DNA of 8,418 nucleotides from Clostridia bacterium (GTDB taxonomy: Bacteria; Bacillota; Clostridia; Oscillospirales; Acutalibacteraceae), in the NCBI GenBank assembly GCA_017501865.1, contig JAFVWD010000239.1:1-8418 (forward strand), given 5' to 3'. A program made the position numbers and the translations under genes. Position 1 is the stretch's first letter; each line of letters opens with the position of its first letter. A model generated the notes under the pieces. That model had not been told where the DNA came from, did no database searches, and saw nothing but the letters and a program-made list of their open reading frames with translations. Of this stretch, positions 1 through 5,231 are shown one piece after another.

Positions 1-249
1 CCCTCATCCAATAAAGAAAAAGAGTTTTCTGTTTCTTTAACTGATGACACAATTTCACTTGTTACTATGAAAAAGGCTGACAGCAAAAATGCAACAATCT
101 TCCGCCTTCTTAATAATAGTGGTGAGTGGATTAAAACTTCAATCTCAGTTAATTCAACCACACTCCCATTACAATTTACTAAATATGAAGTTAAAACTGT
201 TGTGTATGAGAATGGTGAATTGAGGGAAGAAAAAATGTTGATTATATAA
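1..249 (+). CDS. C-terminal end of a GH38-type alpha-mannosidase (5' truncated by window edge)
   Basis: The reading frame is open from base 1, so the gene enters from the left. The ATG at 67 is internal and has no ribosome binding site before it. The visible 82 residues end in TAA at 247-249. They contain a pattern I associate with the last beta-sandwich domain of glycoside hydrolase family 38 alpha-mannosidases: a strand with FRLLNN, then a run of beta strands, then KYEVKT, followed by a short tail with YENGELREE. That family removes alpha-linked mannose from glycans using a zinc-dependent retaining mechanism. The catalytic barrel and its Asp nucleophile lie outside the window, so the activity cannot be checked here. 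The gene is closed by the hairpin at 259-298. Other carbohydrate-active enzymes with a similar terminal beta-sandwich are possible. Confidence 0.6.
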   Translation, partial: PSSNKEKEFSVSLTDDTISLVTMKKADSKNATIFRLLNNSGEWIKTSISVNSTTLPLQFTKYEVKTVVYENGELREEKMLII

Positions 250-258
250 GTTACTAAT

Positions 259-298
259 AAAAAAGTCCTTTTAGTTTTCAAACTAAAAGGACTTTTTT
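259..298. terminator. Bidirectional intrinsic terminator, 19-bp perfect stem
   Basis: Bases 259-277 and 280-298 are perfect inverted repeats. The two-base centre means the real loop is about 4 nt. Each arm ends in an A or T run of six, so the hairpin has a U tract in both directions. It ends the mannosidase gene on the + strand and the three-gene operon (stop at 311) on the minus strand. Confidence 0.9.
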
Positions 299-310
299 GT
301 CTTTTTTATT

Positions 311-514
311 TTACAAATACTTTTTACCAAGTACTTTTATTTCATCTTTCATACACAAAGCACATAATGTTACACGAACATCACAACCATTTTTTACAGA
401 CTCAAGAGTTTCAAAGTATTTGATATTTTCTCTATGAGTTTGTTTTTTGCATCTTTTATCCGTTGTGCCACTATTATGTAATTTATTTGTTCCCGAATTC
501 AAATAATATTTCAT
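311..514 (-). CDS. Small Ada-like zinc-ligand domain protein, 67 aa
   Basis: This is a stand-alone 67-residue protein. An N-terminal YYLNSGTNKLH segment (residues 3-13) is followed by Cys22, a TLESVKNG helix segment (36-43) and a LCALC knuckle with Cys51 and Cys54. The plan of beta-strand, HxxxxC-like turn, helix, CxxC resembles the Ada-type metal-binding fold that often occurs as an add-on in nucleases and surface proteins. Likely ligands are His13, Cys22, Cys51 and Cys54. The usual Cys four residues after the His is replaced by Thr17, so the spacing is unusual. The start is supported by an AAAGGTG ribosome binding site (about 522-528) six to seven bases upstream. It is the third gene of an operon, 15 bp behind the DUF6273 gene. 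The molecular role is unknown; DNA or RNA contact is possible but not shown. Confidence 0.6.
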   Translation of the reverse strand: MKYYLNSGTNKLHNSGTTDKRCKKQTHRENIKYFETLESVKNGCDVRVTLCALCMKDEIKVLGKKYL

Positions 515-529
515 TATATAACACCTTTA

Positions 530-1282
530 TTACGCTTTAAATTGCGCCCCATCTATATAAATCTCAAAGACAGCTCGTATTCCAAAAACAGCATTACACT
601 TATCTTGTTCTACAAACATTTTATCCTTAATGGAATATATCATATATTTATTAGCTTCCTTCGATCTTACCCAAAAAGCATTACAACAATTATCTACAGA
701 CTCATTCATACAACTATCTTTAAATGCTGGTATTTCCATATATTTTTCTATTTCATCTCTACTTAAAATATAAAATGCATCTTCAGTACTCGGGCATAAT
801 ATTGTATCGCTGCTTCCCTTAACACAACTATCCTTTGAAGGAAGAAATCGTTCTTCAGGCGAAAAGAAATCTAATACAAATCCTTTATTGGCTACTTCTT
901 CTGTTTCTAAAAAAGAAAAGAAATCATCCGAAGTATTAATCTTATTGTTCATATATTGCCTTAAATCACAACTCATCCAATCGACATGATAATCACCTCT
1001 ATCATACAAGTGCTCTGTCAAAACATTTTTACTTATTAAAGTAATTCTGCCATTAATTTTCTTTAAAACTATCCATTCTATTGGTTGAATTTCATTTTGA
1101 GGCTTATATTCACCTATTTTAACAATATCTCCTACAATTGCATTTTTTATACCATCATATTTACCACTTTCAAAAAAATCTTTGTTTAGTTTTCGAGCAG
1201 ATATACGTCTTTTAATATACTTATAAAATAAATGTATTGCTGCTATAATAAAAATAATTACAGCTAATATCGTAATAATCAT
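530..1282 (-). CDS. Membrane-anchored DUF6273 domain protein, 250 aa
   Basis: I place the start at the ATG at 1282, since a GGAGG at 1288-1292 sits five bases before it. The longer GTG at 1294 would put that ribosome binding site inside the gene. Residues 2-20 form one transmembrane helix, followed by a basic stretch (KYIKRRISARK, 21-31). By the positive-inside rule the body should then face the cytoplasm. Residues 50-241 match the DUF6273 pattern as I know it: GDIVKIGEY (51-59), PIEWIVL (67-73), LISKNVL (82-88), W102 followed by LRQYMNN (107-113), YILSRDEIEKY in the middle, FWVRS (203-207) and GIRAVFEI (234-241). The domain has no established enzymatic function and is common in Firmicutes proteins. 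Several Cys residues occur in the C-terminal half. It is the middle gene of the operon, 21 bp after the glycine-zipper gene. Confidence 0.75.
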   Translation of the reverse strand: MIITILAVIIFIIAAIHLFYKYIKRRISARKLNKDFFESGKYDGIKNAIVGDIVKIGEYKPQNEIQPIEWIVLKKINGRITLISKNVLTEHLYDRGDYHVDWMSCDLRQYMNNKINTSDDFFSFLETEEVANKGFVLDFFSPEERFLPSKDSCVKGSSDTILCPSTEDAFYILSRDEIEKYMEIPAFKDSCMNESVDNCCNAFWVRSKEANKYMIYSIKDKMFVEQDKCNAVFGIRAVFEIYIDGAQFKA

Positions 1283-1287
1283 AAAAA

Positions 1288-1292
1288 CCTCC
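1288..1292 (-). promoter_or_regulatory. GGAGG ribosome binding site that decides the DUF6273 start
   Basis: The + strand CCTCC reads GGAGG on the minus strand, five bases ahead of the ATG at 1282. It would be useless for the in-frame GTG at 1294, so the shorter reading is preferred. Confidence 0.75.
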
Positions 1293-1303
1293 ACACAAAC
1301 AAT

Positions 1304-1705
1304 TTATTCTTCAAAATATTTTTTTAGCGTTTCAAAACAAGTTTTTGCATAATCCTTATCTAACACCAACCTACTTGTCTGACCATTTAAATATGTAATT
1401 ACTATATTATAATTGTATTCCCATTCACCTGAAGATGCCATTTGCAAAGCCGCACCTAAAAAAGCGCCTGTAGCACCACCAATAGCACCACCAACCAAAG
1501 CACCAGTTCCTTTTTTTGACCCAGGTATAAACTCACCTTTAGTTTGCCCTATATAAACAGCATTTTTTATAACGTCTGGTGTTAGCGGTCCACGTTCTCC
1601 ACCTCTACCACGATAATCGCTAATATAAAGATATCCACATTTTCGAAAAACACTACATCCTTCAAACAATCCTGACACAATATAATTTTTCTTTTCTTCA
1701 CTCAT
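1304..1705 (-). CDS. Glycine-zipper membrane-associated protein, 133 aa, first gene of operon
   Basis: I prefer the ATG at 1705, with GAGGTG at 1712-1717 as its ribosome binding site, over the GTG at 1735. That GTG lies at or upstream of the -10 element of the promoter and would not be transcribed. Residues 9-60 and 97-131 look like beta strands plus a final helix (YLYISDYRG; NIVITYLNGQTSRLVL; then CFETLKKYF). Between them, residues 66-87 form a glycine zipper with Gly68, 72, 76, 80 and 84 spaced exactly every four residues and Ala or Leu between. Such repeats pack helices tightly in membranes or form oligomeric pores. The whole suggests a small PH-like beta domain split by a membrane hairpin. 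There is no signal peptide. I do not recognise a named family, and no function is assigned. Confidence 0.6.
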   Translation of the reverse strand: MSEEKKNYIVSGLFEGCSVFRKCGYLYISDYRGRGGERGPLTPDVIKNAVYIGQTKGEFIPGSKKGTGALVGGAIGGATGAFLGAALQMASSGEWEYNYNIVITYLNGQTSRLVLDKDYAKTCFETLKKYFEE

Positions 1706-1711
1706 ACTAAA

Positions 1712-1717
1712 CACCTC
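1712..1717 (-). promoter_or_regulatory. GAGGTG ribosome binding site for the glycine-zipper gene
   Basis: GAGGTG on the minus strand lies six bases upstream of the ATG at 1705. It fixes the start downstream of the promoter, against the GTG at 1735. Confidence 0.7.
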
Positions 1718-1725
1718 TTTTTTGT

Positions 1726-1754
1726 ATACTACCACAATTTTAAGTTGTTGTCAA
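1726..1754 (-). promoter_or_regulatory. Sigma-A promoter of the three-gene operon
   Basis: On the minus strand a perfect TTGACA (1749-1754) is followed after 17 bp by TAGTAT (1726-1731). A TG one base before the -10 gives an extended -10. The predicted start is near 1719, just before the ribosome binding site at 1712-1717, so the leader is very short. Confidence 0.75.
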
Positions 1755-1758
1755 TAAC
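1744..1758. promoter_or_regulatory. Candidate XRE operator, 15-bp near-palindrome
   Basis: GTTGTTGTCAATAAC has two 7-base half-sites around T1751 that match at six of seven positions. It covers the -35 box of the leftward operon and also a TTGTCA (1748-1753) that could serve as the -35 of the rightward XRE gene, with an extended -10-like TGTTATGCA ending near 1777. One bound dimer could therefore silence both directions. The assignment to the adjacent XRE protein is an inference. Confidence 0.45.
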
Positions 1759-1818
1759 TAATTATGGGTGTTATGCATATATATTTATATTTGTTAAAAT
1801 GTATTAGGTGGTGATACT

Positions 1819-2154
1819 ATGTTAAAAAGAATTAAGCAACTTAGAGCACAAAAGGGCATATCCCAACAACAACTTGCAGATGTACTTGGAACAAGCCAAC
1901 AATCTATAAACAAATATGAAAACCATGATATCCAGCCAGATATTTCAACACTTATAAGAATTGCAAATTATTTTAACACGTCTGTTGATTACATCATTGA
2001 AAACACCGACATCGAACGACTTATAGAACCAATCGAAAAATACGACTTAAATAAAGGTGAATGTAAACTTATCGATGATTTTCGTCAATTAAACTCTTCT
2101 GAAAAAGAAAGTATTGAATATATAATCAAAAACTATATTAACAACAAAAAATAA
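1819..2154 (+). CDS. XRE/Cro-type transcriptional repressor, 111 aa
   Basis: Residues 3-60 form a typical HTH_3 (Cro/C1-type) DNA-binding domain: IKQLRAQKGISQQQLADVLG, then the recognition helix TSQQSINKYE, then PDISTLIRIANYFNTSVDYI. A C-terminal segment (about 75-108) contains LIDDFRQLNSSEKESIEYII, a short helical tail common in small Clostridial regulators of this class and likely used for dimer contacts. No peptidase or ligand domain follows, so it is not a LexA-like self-cleaving repressor. The ATG at 1819 has AGGTGG at 1806-1811, seven bases upstream. The gene is divergent from the three-gene operon and convergent with the KilA-N gene. It probably regulates the operon and itself through the palindrome at 1744-1758. 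Transcription ends at the hairpin whose left arm contains its stop codon. Confidence 0.88.
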   Translation: MLKRIKQLRAQKGISQQQLADVLGTSQQSINKYENHDIQPDISTLIRIANYFNTSVDYIIENTDIERLIEPIEKYDLNKGECKLIDDFRQLNSSEKESIEYIIKNYINNKK

Positions 2155-2190
2155 CTCGACAGAAAGATTTTATCTGTCGAGTTATTTTTT
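2146..2190. terminator. Bidirectional intrinsic terminator, 18-bp perfect stem
   Basis: Bases 2146-2163 and 2173-2190 are perfect inverted repeats with a 9-nt loop. The TAA of the XRE gene (2152-2154) lies inside the left arm. Outer A6/T6 runs give a U tract on both strands. It ends the XRE transcript rightward, and leftward it ends any transcript from the KilA-N gene or from the promoter at 2286-2313. Confidence 0.9.
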
Positions 2191-2279
2191 ATAATTGCAC
2201 TTGTTATCAATATAACAAAAAAGAAACAATCGCACAAATCTCGTAAACTATGCGGTTAAATCTTTTGGGTTACTTGATC
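2146..2279 (-). ncRNA. Candidate 134-nt small RNA of unknown family
   Basis: A consensus promoter (2286-2313) predicts a start near 2279, and the perfect 18-bp terminator ends it near 2146. The stretch between has no ATG on the minus strand and no ribosome binding site with a convincing start. The only GTG-initiated frame I see is about 17 codons and looks like chance. From the 5' end it contains AACCGCA paired with TGCGATT (one mismatch), a U-rich single-stranded run, a perfect 7-bp hairpin with 4-nt loop (2201-2218) and the terminator stem. I do not recognise it as 6S, tmRNA, SRP RNA or a known riboswitch. It could also be just a fragment driven by a chance promoter. Its 3' end is antisense to the last codons of the XRE gene. 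Confidence 0.45.
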
Positions 2280-2285
2280 AATTCT

Positions 2286-2313
2286 ATTATAACCTATCAT
2301 GAAAAAATGTCAA
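2286..2313 (-). promoter_or_regulatory. Consensus promoter TTGACA-N16-TATAAT with no coding gene behind it
   Basis: On the minus strand a perfect TTGACA (2308-2313) and a perfect TATAAT (2286-2291) are separated by 16 bp. It lies 18 bases past the stop codon of the KilA-N gene and points into the convergent spacer. Such a full match in a short spacer is unlikely to be accidental, though AT-rich DNA raises the chance. Confidence 0.7.
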
Positions 2314-2330
2314 TCTTTTAGTAAAATTTT

Positions 2331-3137
2331 TCATTTCAAAAACTTCTTATTTTCAACCTCGTTTAAAACCTTGATTTGAGAAATTGCTATTTGATTTAAT
2401 TTTTCAAGTCGTTCGGATTGTGAAACACCATCTGAAATAAGAACTGCATTTATATTTTCCATATTAGAAAGACAAATCAATTCATTAATACTCGCATAAT
2501 CACGAATATTCCCCTTTTTATCTGGGTTTCGCTCCTTCCATTGTTTTGCTGTCATACCAAATAACGCTACATTTAAAACGTCTGCTTCTGAAGCATAAAC
2601 AAAATTCTTTTGTGTAAAAGTCAATTCTTGTGGAATCAAATTTTCTTTTATAGCATCTGTATGTATATGATAATTTATTTTTGCCAATTCTCGCTTAGCA
2701 GACCACCCTATTTGTCTTTGTTCTTCATCCTTTAACCTTTGAAACTCTTTAATAAAATATAATTTGAACTCGACAGAAATCCAACTTGCAAACTCAAAGG
2801 CAATGTCTTTATGTGCGTATGTACCACCATATCGTCCAGATTTTGAAAAAACCCCTATAGCATTGGTTGCATCTGTCCATTTTTTAGGCGAAAGAGTAAA
2901 TGCATTCAAGCCAGCTTCCTTTTTAAACCCCTCGAATTCGCTGGGTTTAAAATCTGGATTATTCAAAATTTCCCATACACCTAAAAATTCTATCGTATTT
3001 CTATTACGCATCCAACTACTTATTACAACATCTGGTTCATTAGTTTTATATTTTGCAATATCAGTTATACATATATAATCAGCTTCATTAATATTTTGAT
3101 ACTTAACATTAATACCTTTTACTACTAAATCGCTCAT
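2331..3137 (-). CDS. KilA-N domain protein, 268 aa (phage antirepressor-like)
   Basis: I place the start at the ATG at 3137 because GGAGA at 3143-3147 lies five bases upstream. The ATG at 3149 contains that site and has no ribosome binding site of its own. Residues about 12-136 are a KilA-N domain, a DNA-binding fold of phage and virus proteins. Visible marks are YICITDIAKY (21-30), ISSWMRNRNTIEFLGVWE (39-56), W87, the GRYGGTYAHKDIAFEFASW block (101-119) and FKLYFIKEFQRLK (124-136). The C-terminal half (about 140-260) holds QELTFTQKNFVYASEADVLN and AKQWKERNPDKKGNIRDYAS, a region I associate with the widespread stand-alone bacterial version of about 270 residues. The role is probably regulatory, such as antirepression, but is not proven. 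The gene has its own promoter and a long leader and is convergent with the XRE gene. No phage structural genes are nearby. Confidence 0.85.
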   Translation of the reverse strand: MSDLVVKGINVKYQNINEADYICITDIAKYKTNEPDVVISSWMRNRNTIEFLGVWEILNNPDFKPSEFEGFKKEAGLNAFTLSPKKWTDATNAIGVFSKSGRYGGTYAHKDIAFEFASWISVEFKLYFIKEFQRLKDEEQRQIGWSAKRELAKINYHIHTDAIKENLIPQELTFTQKNFVYASEADVLNVALFGMTAKQWKERNPDKKGNIRDYASINELICLSNMENINAVLISDGVSQSERLEKLNQIAISQIKVLNEVENKKFLK

Positions 3138-3142
3138 ATTTC

Positions 3143-3147
3143 TCTCC
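3143..3147 (-). promoter_or_regulatory. GGAGA ribosome binding site that decides the KilA-N start
   Basis: GGAGAG on the minus strand precedes the ATG at 3137 by about five bases and overlaps the alternative ATG at 3149. It therefore argues for the shorter protein. Confidence 0.75.
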
Positions 3148-3170
3148 ATAAAAATTATATTATTGATGAT

Positions 3171-3205
3171 ATTAGGGTGAGTATATTCGAACCTAATTTC
3201 TCACC
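3171..3205 (-). other. Interleaved inverted repeats in the KilA-N mRNA leader
   Basis: GGTGAG/CTCACC (3176-3181 with 3200-3205) and ATTAGG/CCTAAT (3171-3176 with 3192-3197) are each perfect 6-bp pairs. They interleave and share base 3176. A TTCGAA palindrome lies between them. Because no linker remains to cross stem one, the two helices are more likely alternative folds than a classical pseudoknot. Confidence 0.4.
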
Positions 3206-3220
3206 ATCTATGCACCTTCA

Positions 3221-3234
3221 AGAACTTATGTTCT
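3221..3234. promoter_or_regulatory. LexA-box-like palindrome at the KilA-N start point
   Basis: AGAACTTATGTTCT is a perfect GAAC-N4-GTTC dyad extended by an outer A/T pair. The known Gram-positive LexA consensus is CGAACRNRYGTTCG, so the core and spacing fit while the outermost C/G pair does not. It overlaps the predicted +1 region of the promoter at 3241-3269, a good position for repression. Confidence 0.45.
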
Positions 3235-3240
3235 ATTTGA

Positions 3241-3269
3241 ATTGTAACACACTCAAATAAGAAAATCAA
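3241..3269 (-). promoter_or_regulatory. Sigma-A promoter of the KilA-N gene
   Basis: On the minus strand TTGATT (3264-3269) and TACAAT (3241-3246) are 17 bp apart, with TG one base before the -10 (extended -10). The predicted start is near 3234, leaving a leader of about 97 nt before the ATG at 3137. Confidence 0.75.
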
Positions 3270-3303
3270 TATTAATTCAATTTAAAATATAAAACTAAAA
3301 CAC

Positions 3304-3342
3304 TTATCCCCTATGTAAAATCTAATTTTACATAGGGGATAA
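3304..3342 (-). terminator. Intrinsic terminator of the leftward membrane-protein gene
   Basis: Bases 3304-3321 and 3325-3342 form an 18-bp perfect stem with a 3-nt loop and four G-C pairs in a row. It sits directly after the stop at 3347. The following minus-strand sequence is T-rich (GTGTTTTAGTTTTA) but not an unbroken T run, so termination may be less efficient than at the other hairpins. Confidence 0.75.
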
Positions 3343-3346
3343 AAAA

Positions 3347-5166
3347 TTATTTTATACTTTTTGCTGGAATAATTTTACCTTCTGCAACCTTATAGGTGAT
3401 ACTTACTTCATCACCCTCATTAAGAATAACAACATTGTTGTCATCTGCAGCAGACATTGAGTAATAAACCGGCTTTCCGTCAAGCGCAATATAGTAAACA
3501 CTGTTACCGTTTTCTACTGCTGTGCGTATATCTGTAATAACACCTTTTACGTTAGCAACAGCTACATTTGAATCGCCTTCATCAGAAGAGCTGCTACTGT
3601 TGCTTGTGCCTTCACCTCCACTTATTGAGTCAGGAAGAACGGCATCGTAATCTATATTAAGCACAAGACCGGCACTTGCTTTAACCTTACTTACATATGC
3701 CTTAAGGCAAGCTTCTATATCAGGATTAGCATCATCTTCACTTCTTACGGCATCCTGAACTCGTTCAACACTAACCATAGCAAAGCTCTTTACAACACTA
3801 TTGTCCTTAAGTGCCATAAAATATGTTGCTTCACCGTCAATATTGAGAAGAATCGGGATGTTGCCTCCCAACCCTTATCTGAAACAATACTTTCAGCAGA
3901 TTTTCTTGCACCGTTTTCAGTTGTACCTGCAATTTTCTGGAAAACTGCTTCTTTAGTACGTTGATTAATAATCGCAAAACCTACTATTGAGTCGTCACTT
4001 GTAACAGAAGTAACACCTGTGTAAAGCCAAACGTCGTCACCACTTGCAATATAGCTTGAGCCGTCAGTTGTCGAAACAACGCCCTTCTGACCTATATATG
4101 CATTAATAAAGCCACCGTTATATTTACCATAGTAGTTATATTGTTTAATAAGCAAATCATCAGAATAAATCTGGTCAATCCATTGAATATCAGGATTTGT
4201 TCTCACTTCTTCAATGTCGTAGTAAATAACATTATTTTTGTCAGCTGCATCAACTAAAACAACACCAATAACATCTGTACCGCCTATAAGACCAACAGTC
4301 TTATCGACTCTTTCGCACACCCACCACGGTTTGCCGTTTTCGTCAATTTCAAGAGAAGGTGTTCCGAACATAAATGTCGGATATTTAAAACGAAGAACAC
4401 GAGAAAGCTTCTCATTTAAATACTCGCCAGTTGAAACCTGAATATTTTCCAGACCCTCTTCTTCAAGTATAACCGTATTTGCTTCCTGAGTGTACATATT
4501 TACTGCAATATATGCAGGAATACCGTCACGGGTATTATTGAACCACTTGAAAACATCACCGTATTTAAGAGGGAAAATTCTGTAAGGATTTCCCTGGTAG
4601 TTGATTTGTGTAGAATAAAGACTGTCAATAACAAACTGTGAAACGTTTTCTGAAAGCTCTCCCAATTTTTTATTAGCAAGGTTTTCGGCAACCTCTTTGT
4701 CAATCATAGGAACAGCGGAAAAATCTTCAAGACTTGTTATTGTTGTAATGCTCTTATCATTTTCGCCGAAATTTTCTGTTGTTACAGAAATAATTTCACT
4801 ATAAGCCTTGGCTCTGAAAAGTTCACATGAGGTAAGGTAGCCTACAAGAAGCACCGCACCGAAAACAAGACCTATAATAACAGGTATGGTTGCTCTCTTT
4901 TTAACGTAGGGGAAGTATTCAGGTCTAATAAATGCCTTACTCAAAATAAATGTTGAACCTACATAAAGTGCAACAAGAACAGCTATAAAATAATACAAAT
5001 CAAGAGATTTAAAATTCATTGCAGGTAACATAAAGTAGTAAGCAACTGCACCGCCTACTATTGTTATGAGTATTGCAATAATAATTTTAAGAATCTTTTT
5101 CTCCGGCGGAATAACTACTTCAGTAGGTTTCCCTTTTCCGGAAAAGTCAACTTTTATTGGATCCAT
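3347..5166 (-). pseudogene. Conserved three-TM membrane protein with frameshift near 3858 (about 606 aa if repaired)
   Basis: The start is the ATG at 5166, with AAAGGAGG upstream (5174-5181). The first frame runs to a stop at 3790 (458 codons). The continuing protein lies in the -1 frame from about 3858 to the TAA at 3347. Adding one T after ACA (3859-3861) restores GWEATFPILLNIDGEATYF without a break. Transmembrane helices are at about 25-47, 57-76 and 93-112, followed by a large, probably extracytoplasmic domain. Conserved-looking stretches are WWVCERVDKTVGLIGG, DVWLYTGVTS (378-387), NQRTKEA (about 402) and, after the shift, YFMALKD. A Ser/Gly-rich linker precedes a terminal small beta domain (about 540-606) that looks OB-like. 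I recall this domain order from uncharacterised Firmicutes proteins, with no known function. The gene has its own promoter (5196-5224). Confidence 0.75.
3851..3861 (-). other. Frameshift site (one missing base) in the membrane protein gene
   Basis: On the minus strand the frame ACA TCC CGA leads into an unrelated 22-residue tail, while the frame one base back continues the protein as CCG ATT CTT CTC. One extra T next to 3858 restores a single frame. I see no canonical slippery heptamer here, so a mutation or sequencing error is more likely than programmed frameshifting. Confidence 0.75.
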
Positions 5167-5173
5167 AAAAAAT

Positions 5174-5178
5174 CCTCC
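5174..5178 (-). promoter_or_regulatory. GGAGG ribosome binding site of the membrane protein gene
   Basis: AAAGGAGG on the minus strand stands seven bases before the ATG at 5166. It rules out the in-frame ATG at 5193, which lies upstream of it and close to the predicted transcription start. Confidence 0.8.
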
Positions 5179-5195
5179 TTTAAAACAGTGCATTA

Positions 5196-5224
5196 ATTAT
5201 ATATTATTACTCGATTAAATACAA
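5196..5224 (-). promoter_or_regulatory. Promoter of the membrane protein gene
   Basis: On the minus strand TTGTAT (5219-5224) and a perfect TATAAT (5196-5201) are separated by 17 bp, in the 65-bp gap after the lipoprotein gene. No strong terminator hairpin lies in that gap, so read-through from the lipoprotein gene is also possible. Confidence 0.6.
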
Positions 5225-5231
5225 GTGTTTT

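Noticed and set aside
542..766. Open + strand frame of 74 codons inside the DUF6273 gene.
   Set aside because: It is antisense to a well-supported coding gene, has no ribosome binding site and reads as low-complexity Ile/Tyr/Phe-rich sequence.
1706..1735. Longer glycine-zipper protein starting at the GTG at 1735.
   Set aside because: That codon lies in the promoter, upstream of the predicted transcript start, while the ATG at 1705 has a good ribosome binding site.
2270..2298. A possible + strand promoter (TTGGGT with TATAAC 17 bp later) running antisense into the KilA-N gene.
   Set aside because: The -35 matches at only three positions, and the same bases form the much better minus-strand promoter.
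2764..3078. Open + strand frame of 104 codons inside the KilA-N gene.
   Set aside because: It is a shadow of the KilA-N coding frame, with no ribosome binding site and no recognisable domain.
3176..3205. A GGTTCGAAT segment on the minus strand resembling a tRNA T-loop, flanked by a 6-bp pair like an acceptor stem.
   Set aside because: The bases after the loop cannot pair with those before it to make a T stem, and no D or anticodon arm fits. It is not a tRNA gene or an obvious tRNA-derived attachment site.
3840..3885. Programmed -1 frameshifting as the explanation for the split membrane protein, helped by a GGGAGG just upstream.
   Set aside because: No X XXY YYZ slippery heptamer is present in the right frame, and simple addition of one T restores the conserved-looking sequence exactly.
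4238..4703. Short open frames on both strands inside the membrane protein gene.
   Set aside because: They overlap a clearly protein-like frame and show no start signals or family pattern.
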